Positions 44,256 to 52,830 of a DNA stretch of 64,000 bases are shown here, piece after piece. Each line of letters opens with the position of its first letter. Position 1 is the first letter of the stretch. The DNA is from Nostoc sp. UHCC 0926 (lineage in GTDB: Bacteria > Cyanobacteriota > Cyanobacteriia > Cyanobacteriales > Nostocaceae): the NCBI RefSeq assembly GCF_028623165.1, contig NZ_CP117768.1, positions 4,960,001 to 5,024,000 of the forward strand, written 5' to 3'. Made by a program: the position numbers and the translations under genes. The notes beneath the pieces were generated by a model, which ran no database searches, was not told the origin of the DNA, and saw nothing but the letters and a program-made list of their open reading frames with translations.

Positions 44256-45122
44256 TCAAATCGTTCCTTTGAATAAACCTTTGGGACGAATGAGCAGCAC
44301 CAAAATCATGATCAACAGGGCTACACCTTGTTTGTACTGTGAACCCAGCCAAGGGGTGCTGACTTCTTGGACGATACCAATGATAAAAGCTGCTGCGATC
44401 GCACCGTAAGGGTTGCCAATGCCACCAAGAATCACTGAGGCAAATAAAGGTAAAATTAAAAACCATCCCATATTCGGGCGCACGGCTGTAATTAACCCAT
44501 ACATACTGCCACCTAATGACGTAAGAGTGCCGGCAATTAGCCAAGTCCAGAAAATTACTCGGTCAACATTGATACCTGAAACCCTGGCTAAGTCCAGATC
44601 GTCAGCAACTGCTCGCATCGCCTTACCAATTTTGGTATTTTGCAGCAGGTAATGCAGCGCCAAAATTGCTAGCACCGCCAACCCCAATACCAATAATTGA
44701 TTTTGCGGTATCTTTAAACCCAAAATATCTAAAGCTGGGGTAACAGGTAAATCATAATTTTGGTTCTTGCCACCCCAAATAAAAATAATCCCATTGCGAA
44801 GAAATAAGGCAAGCCCGATAGAAATAATAATCAGCGTAGTGGAAGTAGCACGGATAGAGCGCATCTTTGACCAGAGTAACTTTTCCGATAACAGCATTGC
44901 TGCTACTGTTCCCGCCGCTGCCAGGATCATCGACAGCCAAATATTTACTCCAATAGTGTTTATCAGCCAGGTCAGATAGGCTCCTAGAGTTAGAAAATCA
45001 CCATGAGCAAAGTTAGATAACCGTAAAATTCCATAGGTAAGAGTGAGTCCAACTGCGGCTAGAGCAATAATGCTCCCTACCGCAATCCCATTAACGATTA
45101 GTTGGGCGAATTGTGTATCCAT
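44256..45122 (-). CDS. natD: Branched-chain/neutral amino acid ABC transporter permease (LivH/NatD type)
   Basis: A 288-residue inner-membrane permease with about eight helices. LivH-family signatures are visible: GLTLTYGILRLSNFAHGDFL, then LLQNTKIGKAMRAVADDLDL and ARVSGINVDRVIFW (the cytoplasmic loop contacting the ATPase), and PLFASVILGGIGNPYGAIAA. The end LVLLIRPKGLFKGTI is typical. In Anabaena the N-I neutral amino acid transporter has NatD as a scattered gene, as here, where no other subunit is adjacent. The NatD assignment over a urea permease rests on this and on the overall look. Confidence 0.8.
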   Translation of the reverse strand: MDTQFAQLIVNGIAVGSIIALAAVGLTLTYGILRLSNFAHGDFLTLGAYLTWLINTIGVNIWLSMILAAAGTVAAMLLSEKLLWSKMRSIRATSTTLIIISIGLALFLRNGIIFIWGGKNQNYDLPVTPALDILGLKIPQNQLLVLGLAVLAILALHYLLQNTKIGKAMRAVADDLDLARVSGINVDRVIFWTWLIAGTLTSLGGSMYGLITAVRPNMGWFLILPLFASVILGGIGNPYGAIAAAFIIGIVQEVSTPWLGSQYKQGVALLIMILVLLIRPKGLFKGTI

Positions 45123-45332
45123 AAGCTTTAAGTTGCTTTAAAAAATTTTAGGTCAGTGATTTATACAATAATTTTTTTGGTCTAGCGGCTAAATTCGACA
45201 TCGTTCGACATCATAAGTTATGGTTGATAACAACATAAGTTACGGTTTATAAATAAATAAAGAATTGTCCGCTAATATACAGAGAATCCTGTTCGGATTT
45301 TTATGCAAAGCTAAACTTGTTCAGCGGTCTAG

Positions 45333-47195
45333 TTGACCATGCAGCAGTATTCAAGCTTATCAGACCAGAACTCACAGATAGATGCAAGGCCAAAACTTTT
45401 GACAACAATTCATCAGCAACTTCGCGCCAAGTTGTGGCTGGAGAGCAGCTTGAACCAGTTGCAAAGTTGCCTTAATGATTGCCTGCTTTCTGCTTGTAAC
45501 ACTGTCCAACAGGCAGGAGGAGCCGCAGAAGCAGAAATTTTTCAAACTGTGGTTCAAGAGATTAACAGTGCTCTGGACAGCAGTAATGTGGCGTTCACGC
45601 ATTGTGCCGTAGGCATCGCTCTGTTTCAAGGACAAGAAACTGTTGCCACAGTTTGCTATGTTTCTTGTTCTCCATCCCCAAACTCACAACCTCCATTTCT
45701 AGAAGTGCTAACAGCAGAGAAAAAGCTGCCGTTGAGGTTGCAAGAGGTTATAGAACTCGAAGATTTGCAGCAGCTTGAGAATCAACAACCATCCAGCGCT
45801 TGGCGGTTAGCTGATGATTCTGACAATGTCATGGGCTGGCTAATTATCGCCGCAGCGCCCCTAAGCTCTGATCGTGAGTCGCTCATAGAATTACAAGCTA
45901 AATTCAGATCACAATTGATGGCAAGGTCTGCCAAGTACTGTACTACAGCCTTGGTACAACTTAGACACATTTTATCTTGGCAGCAACGGTATCAACAGTT
46001 TAGTAACTCTAATCAAGAATTGGAGCGCACCAATCAACTCAAAAATCAGTTTCTGGCAAACACCAGTCACGAAATTCGCACACCGCTTAGTTCTATTATT
46101 GGGTTTACCCACCTGCTTTTAGCCCAAGGGTACCAACCAACCAAAGAACGTCAGCAAGAGTATTTAAATATCATTCAGTCTAGCGGCAAGCACTTGCTAG
46201 CTCTGATTAATGATATTTTGGACCTGTCTAAAATTGAAGCAAATCAGATGGAAGTGGTATGGGAAACGGTAGATGTCCCACTGCTGTGTATCAATGTTTT
46301 GGCACTGGTGAAAGAGAAAGCCGCTAATAAGGGTTTGAGACTGTGCCTAGAACTTGAACCTGATATTACAACCCTAGTCGCCGACTCCTTACGACTCAAG
46401 CAAATGCTGTTGAATTTACTCTTTAACGCCCTAAAGTTTACTAGTAAAGGAAGTGTTGGCTTACAAGTTGCTCCCAAAGGTGTATTTGTGCATTTTACAG
46501 TTTGGGATACTGGCACTGGCATTTCCCAACAAGACCAGGCTCAACTGTTTGAACCCTATTTCCAAATTGCCAACGCTGTCGCTGGTGGTGTTGAAGGTAC
46601 TGGTTTGGGTTTAGCAGTGACTCGGAAACTCGCCGAAATTCATGGTGGTTCCGTGAAAGTGGAATCTGAAGTAGATCGCGGCTCCCGTTTTACCCTCATA
46701 CTTCCCCTTAAGCAAGATGAGGGAGATGAGGGAGATGAGGGAGATGAGGGAGATGAGGGAGCAAAATACTCCTCATCTCCTTTGTTTTTCACCCCTAGTT
46801 CCTCTGTAGACATTTTGCTGGTAGAAAATGACTTACCCAACGCTGATTTGATCCAAATTTATCTACATCAATTGAGATATCAGGTGACTTGGGTTAAGAA
46901 TGCTGCCCAGATGTGGGAAGCTCTAACACAGTTAGACCCAGCAGTGATTTTAATGGATGTTTATCTGGCAGATGCAAATGGTCTTAACTTGGTACAGCAA
47001 CTGCGAGAAAATCTGCAATATCGGACGATTCCGATAATTGTTCAAACAGCAATGGCGATGAAAGGCGATCGCGAAACTTGTCTAGCAGCTGGAGTAAATG
47101 ACTATATTTCTAAACCGATTGATTTACCACTTTTAGCCAGTCTGGTAGCCAAGTACAGCACAGCATCAACCTCGGTTGATGGGGAGATAGAGTAG
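45333..47195 (+). CDS. Hybrid histidine kinase with C-terminal receiver
   Basis: A 620-residue soluble protein. Residues 1-220 are an unassigned, possibly GAF-like sensor (FFTHCAVGIALFQGQETVAT region). The H-box FLANTSHEIRTPLSSIIGFT and a complete ATPase domain follow (LLNLLFNALKFTSKGS, WDTGTGISQQDQAQLF, GTGLGLAVTRKLAEIHGG). A linker of five DEG repeats coded by five exact 9-base units comes next, then a receiver domain (IDILLVENDLPNAD; Asp in AVILMDVYLADANGL; Lys in DYISKPID). AVGIA in the sensor is encoded by a GCCGTAGGCATCGC repeat at 45606-45619. No membrane segments are present. Confidence 0.9.
   Translation: MTMQQYSSLSDQNSQIDARPKLLTTIHQQLRAKLWLESSLNQLQSCLNDCLLSACNTVQQAGGAAEAEIFQTVVQEINSALDSSNVAFTHCAVGIALFQGQETVATVCYVSCSPSPNSQPPFLEVLTAEKKLPLRLQEVIELEDLQQLENQQPSSAWRLADDSDNVMGWLIIAAAPLSSDRESLIELQAKFRSQLMARSAKYCTTALVQLRHILSWQQRYQQFSNSNQELERTNQLKNQFLANTSHEIRTPLSSIIGFTHLLLAQGYQPTKERQQEYLNIIQSSGKHLLALINDILDLSKIEANQMEVVWETVDVPLLCINVLALVKEKAANKGLRLCLELEPDITTLVADSLRLKQMLLNLLFNALKFTSKGSVGLQVAPKGVFVHFTVWDTGTGISQQDQAQLFEPYFQIANAVAGGVEGTGLGLAVTRKLAEIHGGSVKVESEVDRGSRFTLILPLKQDEGDEGDEGDEGDEGAKYSSSPLFFTPSSSVDILLVENDLPNADLIQIYLHQLRYQVTWVKNAAQMWEALTQLDPAVILMDVYLADANGLNLVQQLRENLQYRTIPIIVQTAMAMKGDRETCLAAGVNDYISKPIDLPLLASLVAKYSTASTSVDGEIE
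46716..46760 (+). repeat. Five exact 9-bp repeats (GATGAGGGA) in a kinase linker
   Basis: GATGAGGGA is repeated five times without a mismatch and encodes five DEG triplets between the ATPase and receiver domains. The reading frame is preserved by any whole-unit change, so copy number may vary between strains. Confidence 0.95.
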
Positions 47196-47439
47196 AAAAC
47201 ATCTCAATAAATATACTTAGCAATTAAAATCGTCGCTCTCTATATTTATGTAGCTGTTCGCCTCTAGTCTCGTAGAGAACATATTATTCCCTGAATTTAT
47301 GGATAGGATAGACCATTTTTGTTTGCTTCATTGACCGAGACTATGGTTACTAAAACTACATTTCACACCTGTGAATATTATTGAATATTACATAGATTGC
47401 ACTGAGATACTGATATCCGCTGATAATTTGAGATAATTT
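47196..47439. other. Gene-free stretch downstream of the hybrid kinase
   Basis: AT-rich sequence, with the partial direct repeat GAATATTATTGAATATTACA near 47372. No gene was recognised. Confidence 0.35.
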
Positions 47440-47601
47440 CGGACTTACGCACTTTACAAACTCACCCTAATGTGTATTAGGCAAAATGTCCGTTTCTGGC
47501 TCTGCTCACAACGCTGATTTAGTCGGATATTTACTGTATTGGGTGTTAGATATGGCTCAAAAGCTCAAATATATAGTACAGATGTATGATGCGGAAGTCC
47601 G
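47440..47601. mobile_element. MITE-like element, family C (162 bp)
   Basis: CGGACTTACGCA at the left and TGCGGAAGTCCG at the right are inverted repeats (11 of 12 paired). The flanks GATAATTT and ATAATTATC extend the pairing to about 20 bases with a one-base indel. The interior has no ORF of note. It ends about 100 bases before the larE start. Confidence 0.65.
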
Positions 47602-47703
47602 ATAATTATCTGTGTTTAGCTGCTCTGCAAAATTCCACATCCTCGGAATTTATGCCTAGAATGGAATTTGTTGGGTGCTATAGGGTTTGGGCAGGATTGG
47701 GAA

Positions 47704-48534
47704 ATGATGCTGACAGAAAAATTTGAGCAATTAAGAGCCTTATTTATAGAAATGGAGCAGGCGTTGATTGCTTACTCAGGGGGCGTTGATAGCACTTTGG
47801 TTGCCAAAATTGCTTATGATGCGCTGGGCGATCGGGCTTTGGCTGTCACGGCTGTTTCTCCTTCGCTATTGCCAGAAGAGTTGGAAGATGCCAAAATTCA
47901 AGCCGCAACTATTGGGATTCCTCATAAAATTGTCCAGACTTATGAGATGGAAAATCCCAATTACACTTCTAACCCGGTCAACCGCTGTTATTTTTGTAAA
48001 AGTGAGTTGCACGACACTCTCAAACCTTTAGCTTTAGAGTTGGGTTATCCCTATGTGGTGGATGGGGTAAATGCCGATGATTTGCATGATTATCGCCCAG
48101 GAATTCAGGCGGCGAAAGAAAGAGGGGCGCGATCGCCTTTAGCAGAAGTGGGTGTTACCAAAGTTGAAGTTCGGCAACTTTCGCAACAACTCGGTTTACC
48201 TTGGTGGGATAAACCCGCTCAACCGTGCCTCAGTTCTCGCTTTCCTTATGGTGAAGAGATTACTGTAGCTAAGTTACAACGAGTTGGTAGAGCAGAAATT
48301 TTCCTGCGAAAGCTAGGTTGGCAGAATTTGCGCGTGCGATCACAAGGGGATACAGCACGAATTGAATTACCAGCAGAACAAATTAAAGAGTTTGTGTTGA
48401 CTAACGATTTACAGAAAGTAGTTTCGGCATTTCAGGATTTTGGATTTATCTACGTAACCCTGGATTTAGAAGGTTATCGCAGTGGTAAGTTGAATCAGGT
48501 TTTGAATCGGGAAGCCTTGAGCGTTAAATTATAA
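47704..48534 (+). CDS. larE: LarE-family ATP-dependent sacrificial sulfur transferase
   Basis: A PP-loop ATP pyrophosphatase. The ATP motif is ALIAYSGGVDSTLVAKIAYD; TSNPVNRCYFCKSELHDTL and VVDGVNADDLHDYRPG follow. PAQPCLSSRFPYGEEIT holds Cys175, the position of the sacrificial cysteine (Cys176 of the Lactobacillus enzyme) that donates sulfur to the nickel-pincer cofactor. From the ATG at 47704 the protein has 276 residues, as usual. The frame from 47668 adds 12 residues of no family likeness. LarB and LarC are not in this window, so the actual sulfur acceptor in this organism is open. Confidence 0.9.
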   Translation: MMLTEKFEQLRALFIEMEQALIAYSGGVDSTLVAKIAYDALGDRALAVTAVSPSLLPEELEDAKIQAATIGIPHKIVQTYEMENPNYTSNPVNRCYFCKSELHDTLKPLALELGYPYVVDGVNADDLHDYRPGIQAAKERGARSPLAEVGVTKVEVRQLSQQLGLPWWDKPAQPCLSSRFPYGEEITVAKLQRVGRAEIFLRKLGWQNLRVRSQGDTARIELPAEQIKEFVLTNDLQKVVSAFQDFGFIYVTLDLEGYRSGKLNQVLNREALSVKL

Positions 48535-48559
48535 GATTTTGGTTTTATACAGATAAAAT

Positions 48560-48922
48560 TTATACTTCTTTACCTTCTAGAGAAACTAGAAAGCAACCGT
48601 TAATCCTCCAGGTATTATCTGGCTGTTTTTCCATTAAATATAAAGCCCTCAAGGGAACTCCATCAGGAGCAAGTAGCAACACTGGTTGAGTTATGTTTCC
48701 CTGGATGGTTGTTATCTTCTCAAAAAAGACAGAACGAGGACGGTATACTGCTGGGTAGCTTATCTTCACCATCTGCATAAAATTTTCTGGGGTTCCAAAT
48801 TGCGCCTGAATTGCCGGACTGGCGAAGGCAAAAGCGCTTTGGGCATCATCCTTTTTAAAGGCTGCCAATTGGTGTTCAATTAGAGAACGGATGGTGATGG
48901 CATCGTTGTCGGTAACTTCCAT
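48560..48922 (-). CDS. DUF4864 protein
   Basis: A 120-residue protein from the ATG at 48922 (MEVTDNDAITIRSLIEHQLA). The sequence AFKKDDAQSAFAFASPAIQA, FGTPENFMQMVKISYPAVYR and the ending WRINGCFLV match the DUF4864 pattern (IxxQLxAFxxDDxxxAFxFASPxIQxxF). The family is usually periplasmic with a signal peptide, but none is seen here. The frame continues upstream to 49045 through dispersed repeat DNA, so the original N-terminus may be lost or be this ATG. It lies downstream of the SGNH hydrolase on the same strand. Function is unknown. Confidence 0.8.
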   Translation of the reverse strand: MEVTDNDAITIRSLIEHQLAAFKKDDAQSAFAFASPAIQAQFGTPENFMQMVKISYPAVYRPRSVFFEKITTIQGNITQPVLLLAPDGVPLRALYLMEKQPDNTWRINGCFLVSLEGKEV

Positions 48923-48990
48923 AAAAAATCTAAAATTGTGTAGGCGCAGCCCGTCGTAGACATCGCTCCAAGCGTCGGCGTAGCGATCGC

Positions 48991-50058
48991 TCAATTTTCG
49001 CGCTGAGTGAGCTTGTATTCTATCTGCTGTAGTGCCGAGCGCCACACATCATAACCCTCTTGAGACAGGTGCAACCCATCTGTAGTCAACTCTGGGCGCA
49101 AATTGCCTTCCATATCCGTAAACCAGCTATAAATATTTAGATAATTAGCGCCTTCTTGTTTGGCAATCTGGGTTAGTTGTATATTAATGTGACGAATACG
49201 GCTATTGGAAAGTTTTGCTAGGCGAGTAGGCAAAATTGATTGGACAATGATTTGAGCTTTTGGGTGAGTCTGCCGTAAACGACGGATAATCCGGCGATAA
49301 TTACGCAAAATTGTGTCATCACTAGCGCCTTTTCGTAAGTCGTTAATCCCAGCCATGACGTAAATCACATCTGGCCGCGTTGCCGAAAATGCTCCCAATC
49401 TTTTTAAAACTCCACTGGAAGTATCTCCAGATATGCCTTGATTCAGCCACAATTTCCCAGCAGGTAGTTTTTCTCTAGGAAACCACATGCTTAAAGAATC
49501 ACCCACTAAGATACTTAGATGATTTGCACCTTGACCTTGAGCGATCGCTCTAGCTTCTAAAGCTAGTAAACTTTTCCAGTCATCATAAGTTAGTTGACGT
49601 TTCTTGATCGACTCCCACAATGATTGCAAATTATCACTATCTACGCGTGTATAAATCTGACCTGTTTTCAGAGCCGCCAATCTTTGGTAGTAAAGTTGAT
49701 TACCAGATGTCAGTGAGATACCCGCTGCTTGGGTGCTGGGGTTGACTAATGATTCTGTTGGGGCTGGTAATCCCTGACTACTCAGTTCTGGTAAGGAGAG
49801 ATCAAAGCTCTTGATATTTTTCTCACCTGTTGTTGGCTGCGAACTTTTTAGGGGTTGGAACGTTTGGCCGCTGAGTTCTGGTAAGGGGAGATCAACACTG
49901 GGGATGATTTGTCTACTTACTATTGTCTGCGAGCCTTGTTTTAAATCCCACAGGAATCCAGAATTTTCTGGCAGGACAATCGACAAATGTGGAAGAGCCG
50001 ATGCTGGTATTGCTAATCCTGTTAACAAGCCTATTGCCAACAGATAAGGGTCCCTCAT
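48991..50058 (-). CDS. SGNH/GDSL-family hydrolase, secreted
   Basis: A 355-residue protein with an N-terminal signal or anchor (DPYLLAIGLLTGLAIPASAL). A linker of about 120 residues follows with three related Leu/Pro-rich motifs: VDLPLPELSGQTFQPL, FDLSLPELSSQGLPAP and a weaker one. The SGNH domain follows. Block I is LVGDSLSMWFP with nucleophile Ser, block II LNQGISGDTSSGVLKRL, block III VMAGINDLRKGAS with Asn, and block V TDGLHLSQEGYDVW with Asp and His. All four catalytic residues are in place. It is likely an esterase or acyl-glycan hydrolase at the cell envelope. Confidence 0.88.
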   Translation of the reverse strand: MRDPYLLAIGLLTGLAIPASALPHLSIVLPENSGFLWDLKQGSQTIVSRQIIPSVDLPLPELSGQTFQPLKSSQPTTGEKNIKSFDLSLPELSSQGLPAPTESLVNPSTQAAGISLTSGNQLYYQRLAALKTGQIYTRVDSDNLQSLWESIKKRQLTYDDWKSLLALEARAIAQGQGANHLSILVGDSLSMWFPREKLPAGKLWLNQGISGDTSSGVLKRLGAFSATRPDVIYVMAGINDLRKGASDDTILRNYRRIIRRLRQTHPKAQIIVQSILPTRLAKLSNSRIRHINIQLTQIAKQEGANYLNIYSWFTDMEGNLRPELTTDGLHLSQEGYDVWRSALQQIEYKLTQREN

Positions 50059-50572
50059 CGCTTTGTCTCTCCTCTACTCACTGCTTTTCCCTATGACAGC
50101 ATTAGTTGCCTGTATTCAGGAAAATTTTACTTCGGTTAAGTATTATTCTTATTTACACTGTATAGTTCTGTAAAGCCTATTAACGAGATTATATTAGACA
50201 ATTCACGATCTCTTTAAAGTACGGTTTTTTCGGTGGTATACAAGTCTTATTTGTGAGGATACTTCTATTGAAAGCACTATTTTCACAAGCCGACCATTTT
50301 TTATAACCAGTGGTCACAAATATTGCAAGTGGATGTGAACTCGGTCATTTGTGGATAATTTTTGATTATCTCAGGACAGAGTTTTTTGCTTTTGATGTTG
50401 CTACTATAGGAAATAACCATTTGATTTCAGATTTCCATATCTCAGGAAATTGTGGCGATCGCATGATAGTTTGCTAAACTGCTAGGCGATGTCTAACGAC
50501 AAGGCGCTTCTCGTCTACGCTTTTTAATTTCTCATATGAAATTGAGCGGTGCAAATGCATCAGTTATCAAAT
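50059..50572. other. Gene-free stretch before the HTH gene
   Basis: AT-rich DNA. It holds the promoter of the SGNH hydrolase on the left and of the small HTH gene on the right. Fragments of dispersed repeats (GCGATCGCATGATAG, then GGCGATGTC and AAGGCGCTTCTCGTCTACGC) lie at about 50455-50521. No ORF was recognised. Confidence 0.4.
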
Positions 50573-50779
50573 ATGAAATTATTAAAGATTCCAGAATTAG
50601 CAGAAGAGAAAGCATGGACACTAAAAGAAGTTTCTGACCGTTCTGGGGTAATTTACAGCACAGTTAGAAGTTATGCCCGTTGTTCAGGAATCACAACAGT
50701 TGACTTTACTGCTATCCCCAAATTAGCTCACACCTTTGATGTGACGATTGAAGACTTAGTGGAAATTCTAGAGGAATAG
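50573..50779 (+). CDS. Small XRE/Cro-type HTH protein
   Basis: A 68-residue DNA-binding protein: MKLLKIPELAEEKAWTLKEV followed by SDRSGVIYSTVRSYARCSG. The ELAEEKAWTLKEVSDRSGVIYSTVRSYAR part is a helix-turn-helix of the Cro/CI type. The ending IPKLAHTFDVTIEDLVEILEE is the usual xxxLAxxLxVxxxDLxE helix. The ATG at 50573 is preferred over 50549. It may autoregulate or control its accessory neighbours. A decayed duplicate starts 140 bases downstream. Confidence 0.8.
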   Translation: MKLLKIPELAEEKAWTLKEVSDRSGVIYSTVRSYARCSGITTVDFTAIPKLAHTFDVTIEDLVEILEE

Positions 50780-50807
50780 GCAAAAGTTTAACTGTTGAGG
50801 ATGTTCA

Positions 50808-50899
50808 TAAGCTAATGAGCATTTAAGTTGTATAAAACCAGGGCTGTAGCCGCTTACTACAAGAGAATAAGTCTGAAAAAATGAATGACGATTAGCTTA
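50808..50899. mobile_element. MITE-like element, family B, copy 2 (92 bp)
   Basis: Same length, ends and core (GGGCT..AGCCGCTTACTACAAG) as the element at 39189-39280. It begins and ends with TA. It sits between the HTH gene and its decayed duplicate. Confidence 0.8.
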
Positions 50900-50920
50900 T
50901 CATACGATGATGTGCCCTTA

Positions 50921-51139
50921 ATGAGCAAGCAAAAGGTTAGTCCTACTGAGAGTTCGAGAACTCGCTCAAAAAAAGGTTAGACTCTCAAATTGGTTTGGGA
51001 GAATTCTGGAGTAATCTACAGCGCTGTTAAACACTATACACGTTACGCTGAGATGAAAAAAGTTAAATTTATTTTCATCCAAAAGTTGCCTCTTACCTTT
51101 GATGCGATGATTAAGGGTTTGATGCAGATTGTCCAGTAG
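50921..51139 (+). pseudogene. Decayed duplicate of the HTH gene
   Basis: With one frame change the DNA reads LLRVRELAQKKG, a TAG, TLKLVWENSGVIYSAVKHYT, then RYAEMKKVKFIFIQKLPLTF and DAMIKGLMQIVQ before a stop at 51137. It aligns with the intact HTH protein over its full length (LLKIPELAEEKAW-TLKEVSDRSGVIYSTVRSYAR). The TAG stands where that protein has Trp, and the A-run at about 50968 is the likely frameshift site. It is a tandem duplication that has decayed. Confidence 0.75.
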
Positions 51140-51294
51140 TAGAAAAATTGCCTGTATTTCTGTTGTAATTCTATATATACATAATTGAAAATTTATGTTT
51201 GCTCATTGAAGTATGAGTTTAAACACATTTAAATTAAGTTTTAACTATAGAAAATAACTTCATTGGAAGTGCTAAGATTTAGGCTGAATCATTA

Positions 51295-51507
51295 GTGTTT
51301 TCCTTTTCTTCCGTGGCTAGAGCTAGTACAGCGATTGGTGTCAGTCCCATTATTAAAGAGATTGTGCAAAAACAGGCACATTCAACACGTTTGACCCTGA
51401 AAGAAGTTATTCTCATGGGGATGTTAGCAATTGACAAACTAGATGATCAAGGTCGTCAAGAGCTTGCGGATCAAGTTCATCAAATGCAGGTGAATGGAGA
51501 AATTTGA
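51295..51507 (+). CDS. Small hypothetical protein
   Basis: A 70-residue protein from a GTG start. It has a short hydrophobic beginning, then ASTAIGVSPIIKEIVQKQAH and STRLTLKEVILMGMLAIDKL, and an acidic helical end (DDQGRQELADQVHQMQ). The TLKEVILMGMLAI piece resembles the DNA-binding helices of small RHH-like or phage-type proteins, but this is weak. No homologue is recalled. It converges on the methyltransferase gene with 73 bases between. Confidence 0.4.
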   Translation: MFSFSSVARASTAIGVSPIIKEIVQKQAHSTRLTLKEVILMGMLAIDKLDDQGRQELADQVHQMQVNGEI

Positions 51508-51580
51508 GTGAGTAGTTATGAGTTAAGAGTTATAAATTATATATTTTAACTCCTCAGTCCTGACTCTTTACTTAATTTGC

Positions 51581-52486
51581 TTATTGGCTAAATCGATAAC
51601 GACTTCCCGTTACATAATCTTCATTAATTTCAAAAGATATCCATCGGCGTTGCAGAGTTTCAGCAACAAACCCGGTTGTGTTAGAACCTGCAAATGGATC
51701 TAATACCATATCACCTTGATCAGTTAAGAATTTGATGAAGAACTCGGCGAACCCTTGAGGAAAACGTGCTGGATGGGGTCTAATTTCTGCTGCTTTGCAG
51801 CGTTGTAAATAAGCGCTATTAGATTCAGTATTAGCAATTTCTAGTAAATTTGGCGGAATTGCACCTTGGTTATCCTTTTGAAATTTATCAGAAATATTAT
51901 GTCCACTAGGACGTATTTTAGCCTTATAGCCATTTTTGAGTAATTGTTTCATACTTTGGCTATAGGGCTTTAAAACTTTTCTGTTATCTGCTTTAGGATT
52001 AGGTGTTTTAGACAACCACCAAACTGTATTTACAGAATCTTTCACACGAATCCGCCTGATTGTCACCCACTCAGCAGGGGTTGGCAGTCGAGCCGGATTA
52101 TAGTGGTAAAATTCTTGAGCAAGAAAGAAACCTACTTCTTTGCATAATCTAACTAAAAGTTCGTATTGGTAGATACTCCGCACAGGATTACCAGGAAGGT
52201 AAGCACCGCCTAAATCTAGTACGAATGAGCCATTATCTGCCAGTACTCTTTTAAATTCATAGGCAAAAGGTAGAAACCACTCAATATATTTTTCAGCAGT
52301 TTCATTACCGTATTCTTTTTTTCGTGTCAGAGCAAATGGAGGCGATGTAATAATTAAATTAATACTATTATCATCAATAAATTTAATAAGTTTAAGGCTA
52401 TCACCTAGATATGCTGCTCCGTTCTGCTGGGTATAAAAGGGATTAAAAATTATTTCTTTTGGTGGCGTTATTGGTTCTTCTTGCAA
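51581..52486 (-). CDS. Site-specific DNA methyltransferase (N4-cytosine/N6-adenine type)
   Basis: A 301-residue beta-group amino-methyltransferase. Catalytic motif IV is LIITSPPFALTRKKEYGN. It is followed by WFLPFAYEFKRVLADNGSFV, RLPTPAEWVTIRRIRVKDSV and WWLSKTPNPKADNRKVL. The SAM motif I is GDMVLDPFAGSNTTGFVAE near the C-terminus, with RRWISFEINEDYV. TSPP rather than DPPY favours N4-cytosine methylation, as in cyanobacterial GGCC-type enzymes. The start appears to be TTG at 52486, since no ATG precedes motif I of the N-terminal domain. No endonuclease gene is recognisable beside it; a KAP NTPase gene is upstream. Confidence 0.88.
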   Translation of the reverse strand: MQEEPITPPKEIIFNPFYTQQNGAAYLGDSLKLIKFIDDNSINLIITSPPFALTRKKEYGNETAEKYIEWFLPFAYEFKRVLADNGSFVLDLGGAYLPGNPVRSIYQYELLVRLCKEVGFFLAQEFYHYNPARLPTPAEWVTIRRIRVKDSVNTVWWLSKTPNPKADNRKVLKPYSQSMKQLLKNGYKAKIRPSGHNISDKFQKDNQGAIPPNLLEIANTESNSAYLQRCKAAEIRPHPARFPQGFAEFFIKFLTDQGDMVLDPFAGSNTTGFVAETLQRRWISFEINEDYVTGSRYRFSQ

Positions 52487-52830
52487 GAGTTATAAAATTA
52501 TCTCGTTTTTTATAGTTATAACTTGTTTTGGTATTGTCCAAGTATTTAATTTTAAAAGTTATTTTGTTAACGTAGAGAGACACAGAGGAAAACGCAAAGT
52601 AACTTGAATGCCTTGATGCACGGTTTACCGTGACATATATTTGGGTTTTGAGTAATGTACTCTTGCTAGTTTGTGAAGCTCATGCGATCATACTTTTGTT
52701 TAGGCTAAAAAGTTAAGGCTTAATTCCGAGTCCATTATTGGCTAGTTTAGTCTACATTATTAAAAAAATATTTTTACTGTTTAGCTATTAGACTTGTGGG
52801 TAATCAGTTGGGTAAGTTATTAATTAATAA
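52487..52830. other. Gene-free stretch between the KAP NTPase and methyltransferase genes
   Basis: AT-rich DNA of 344 bases. It separates two same-strand genes, so the methyltransferase probably has its own promoter here. A piece ACGTAGAGAGACACAGAGGA at about 52571 is a repeat fragment. No ORF was recognised. Confidence 0.4.
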
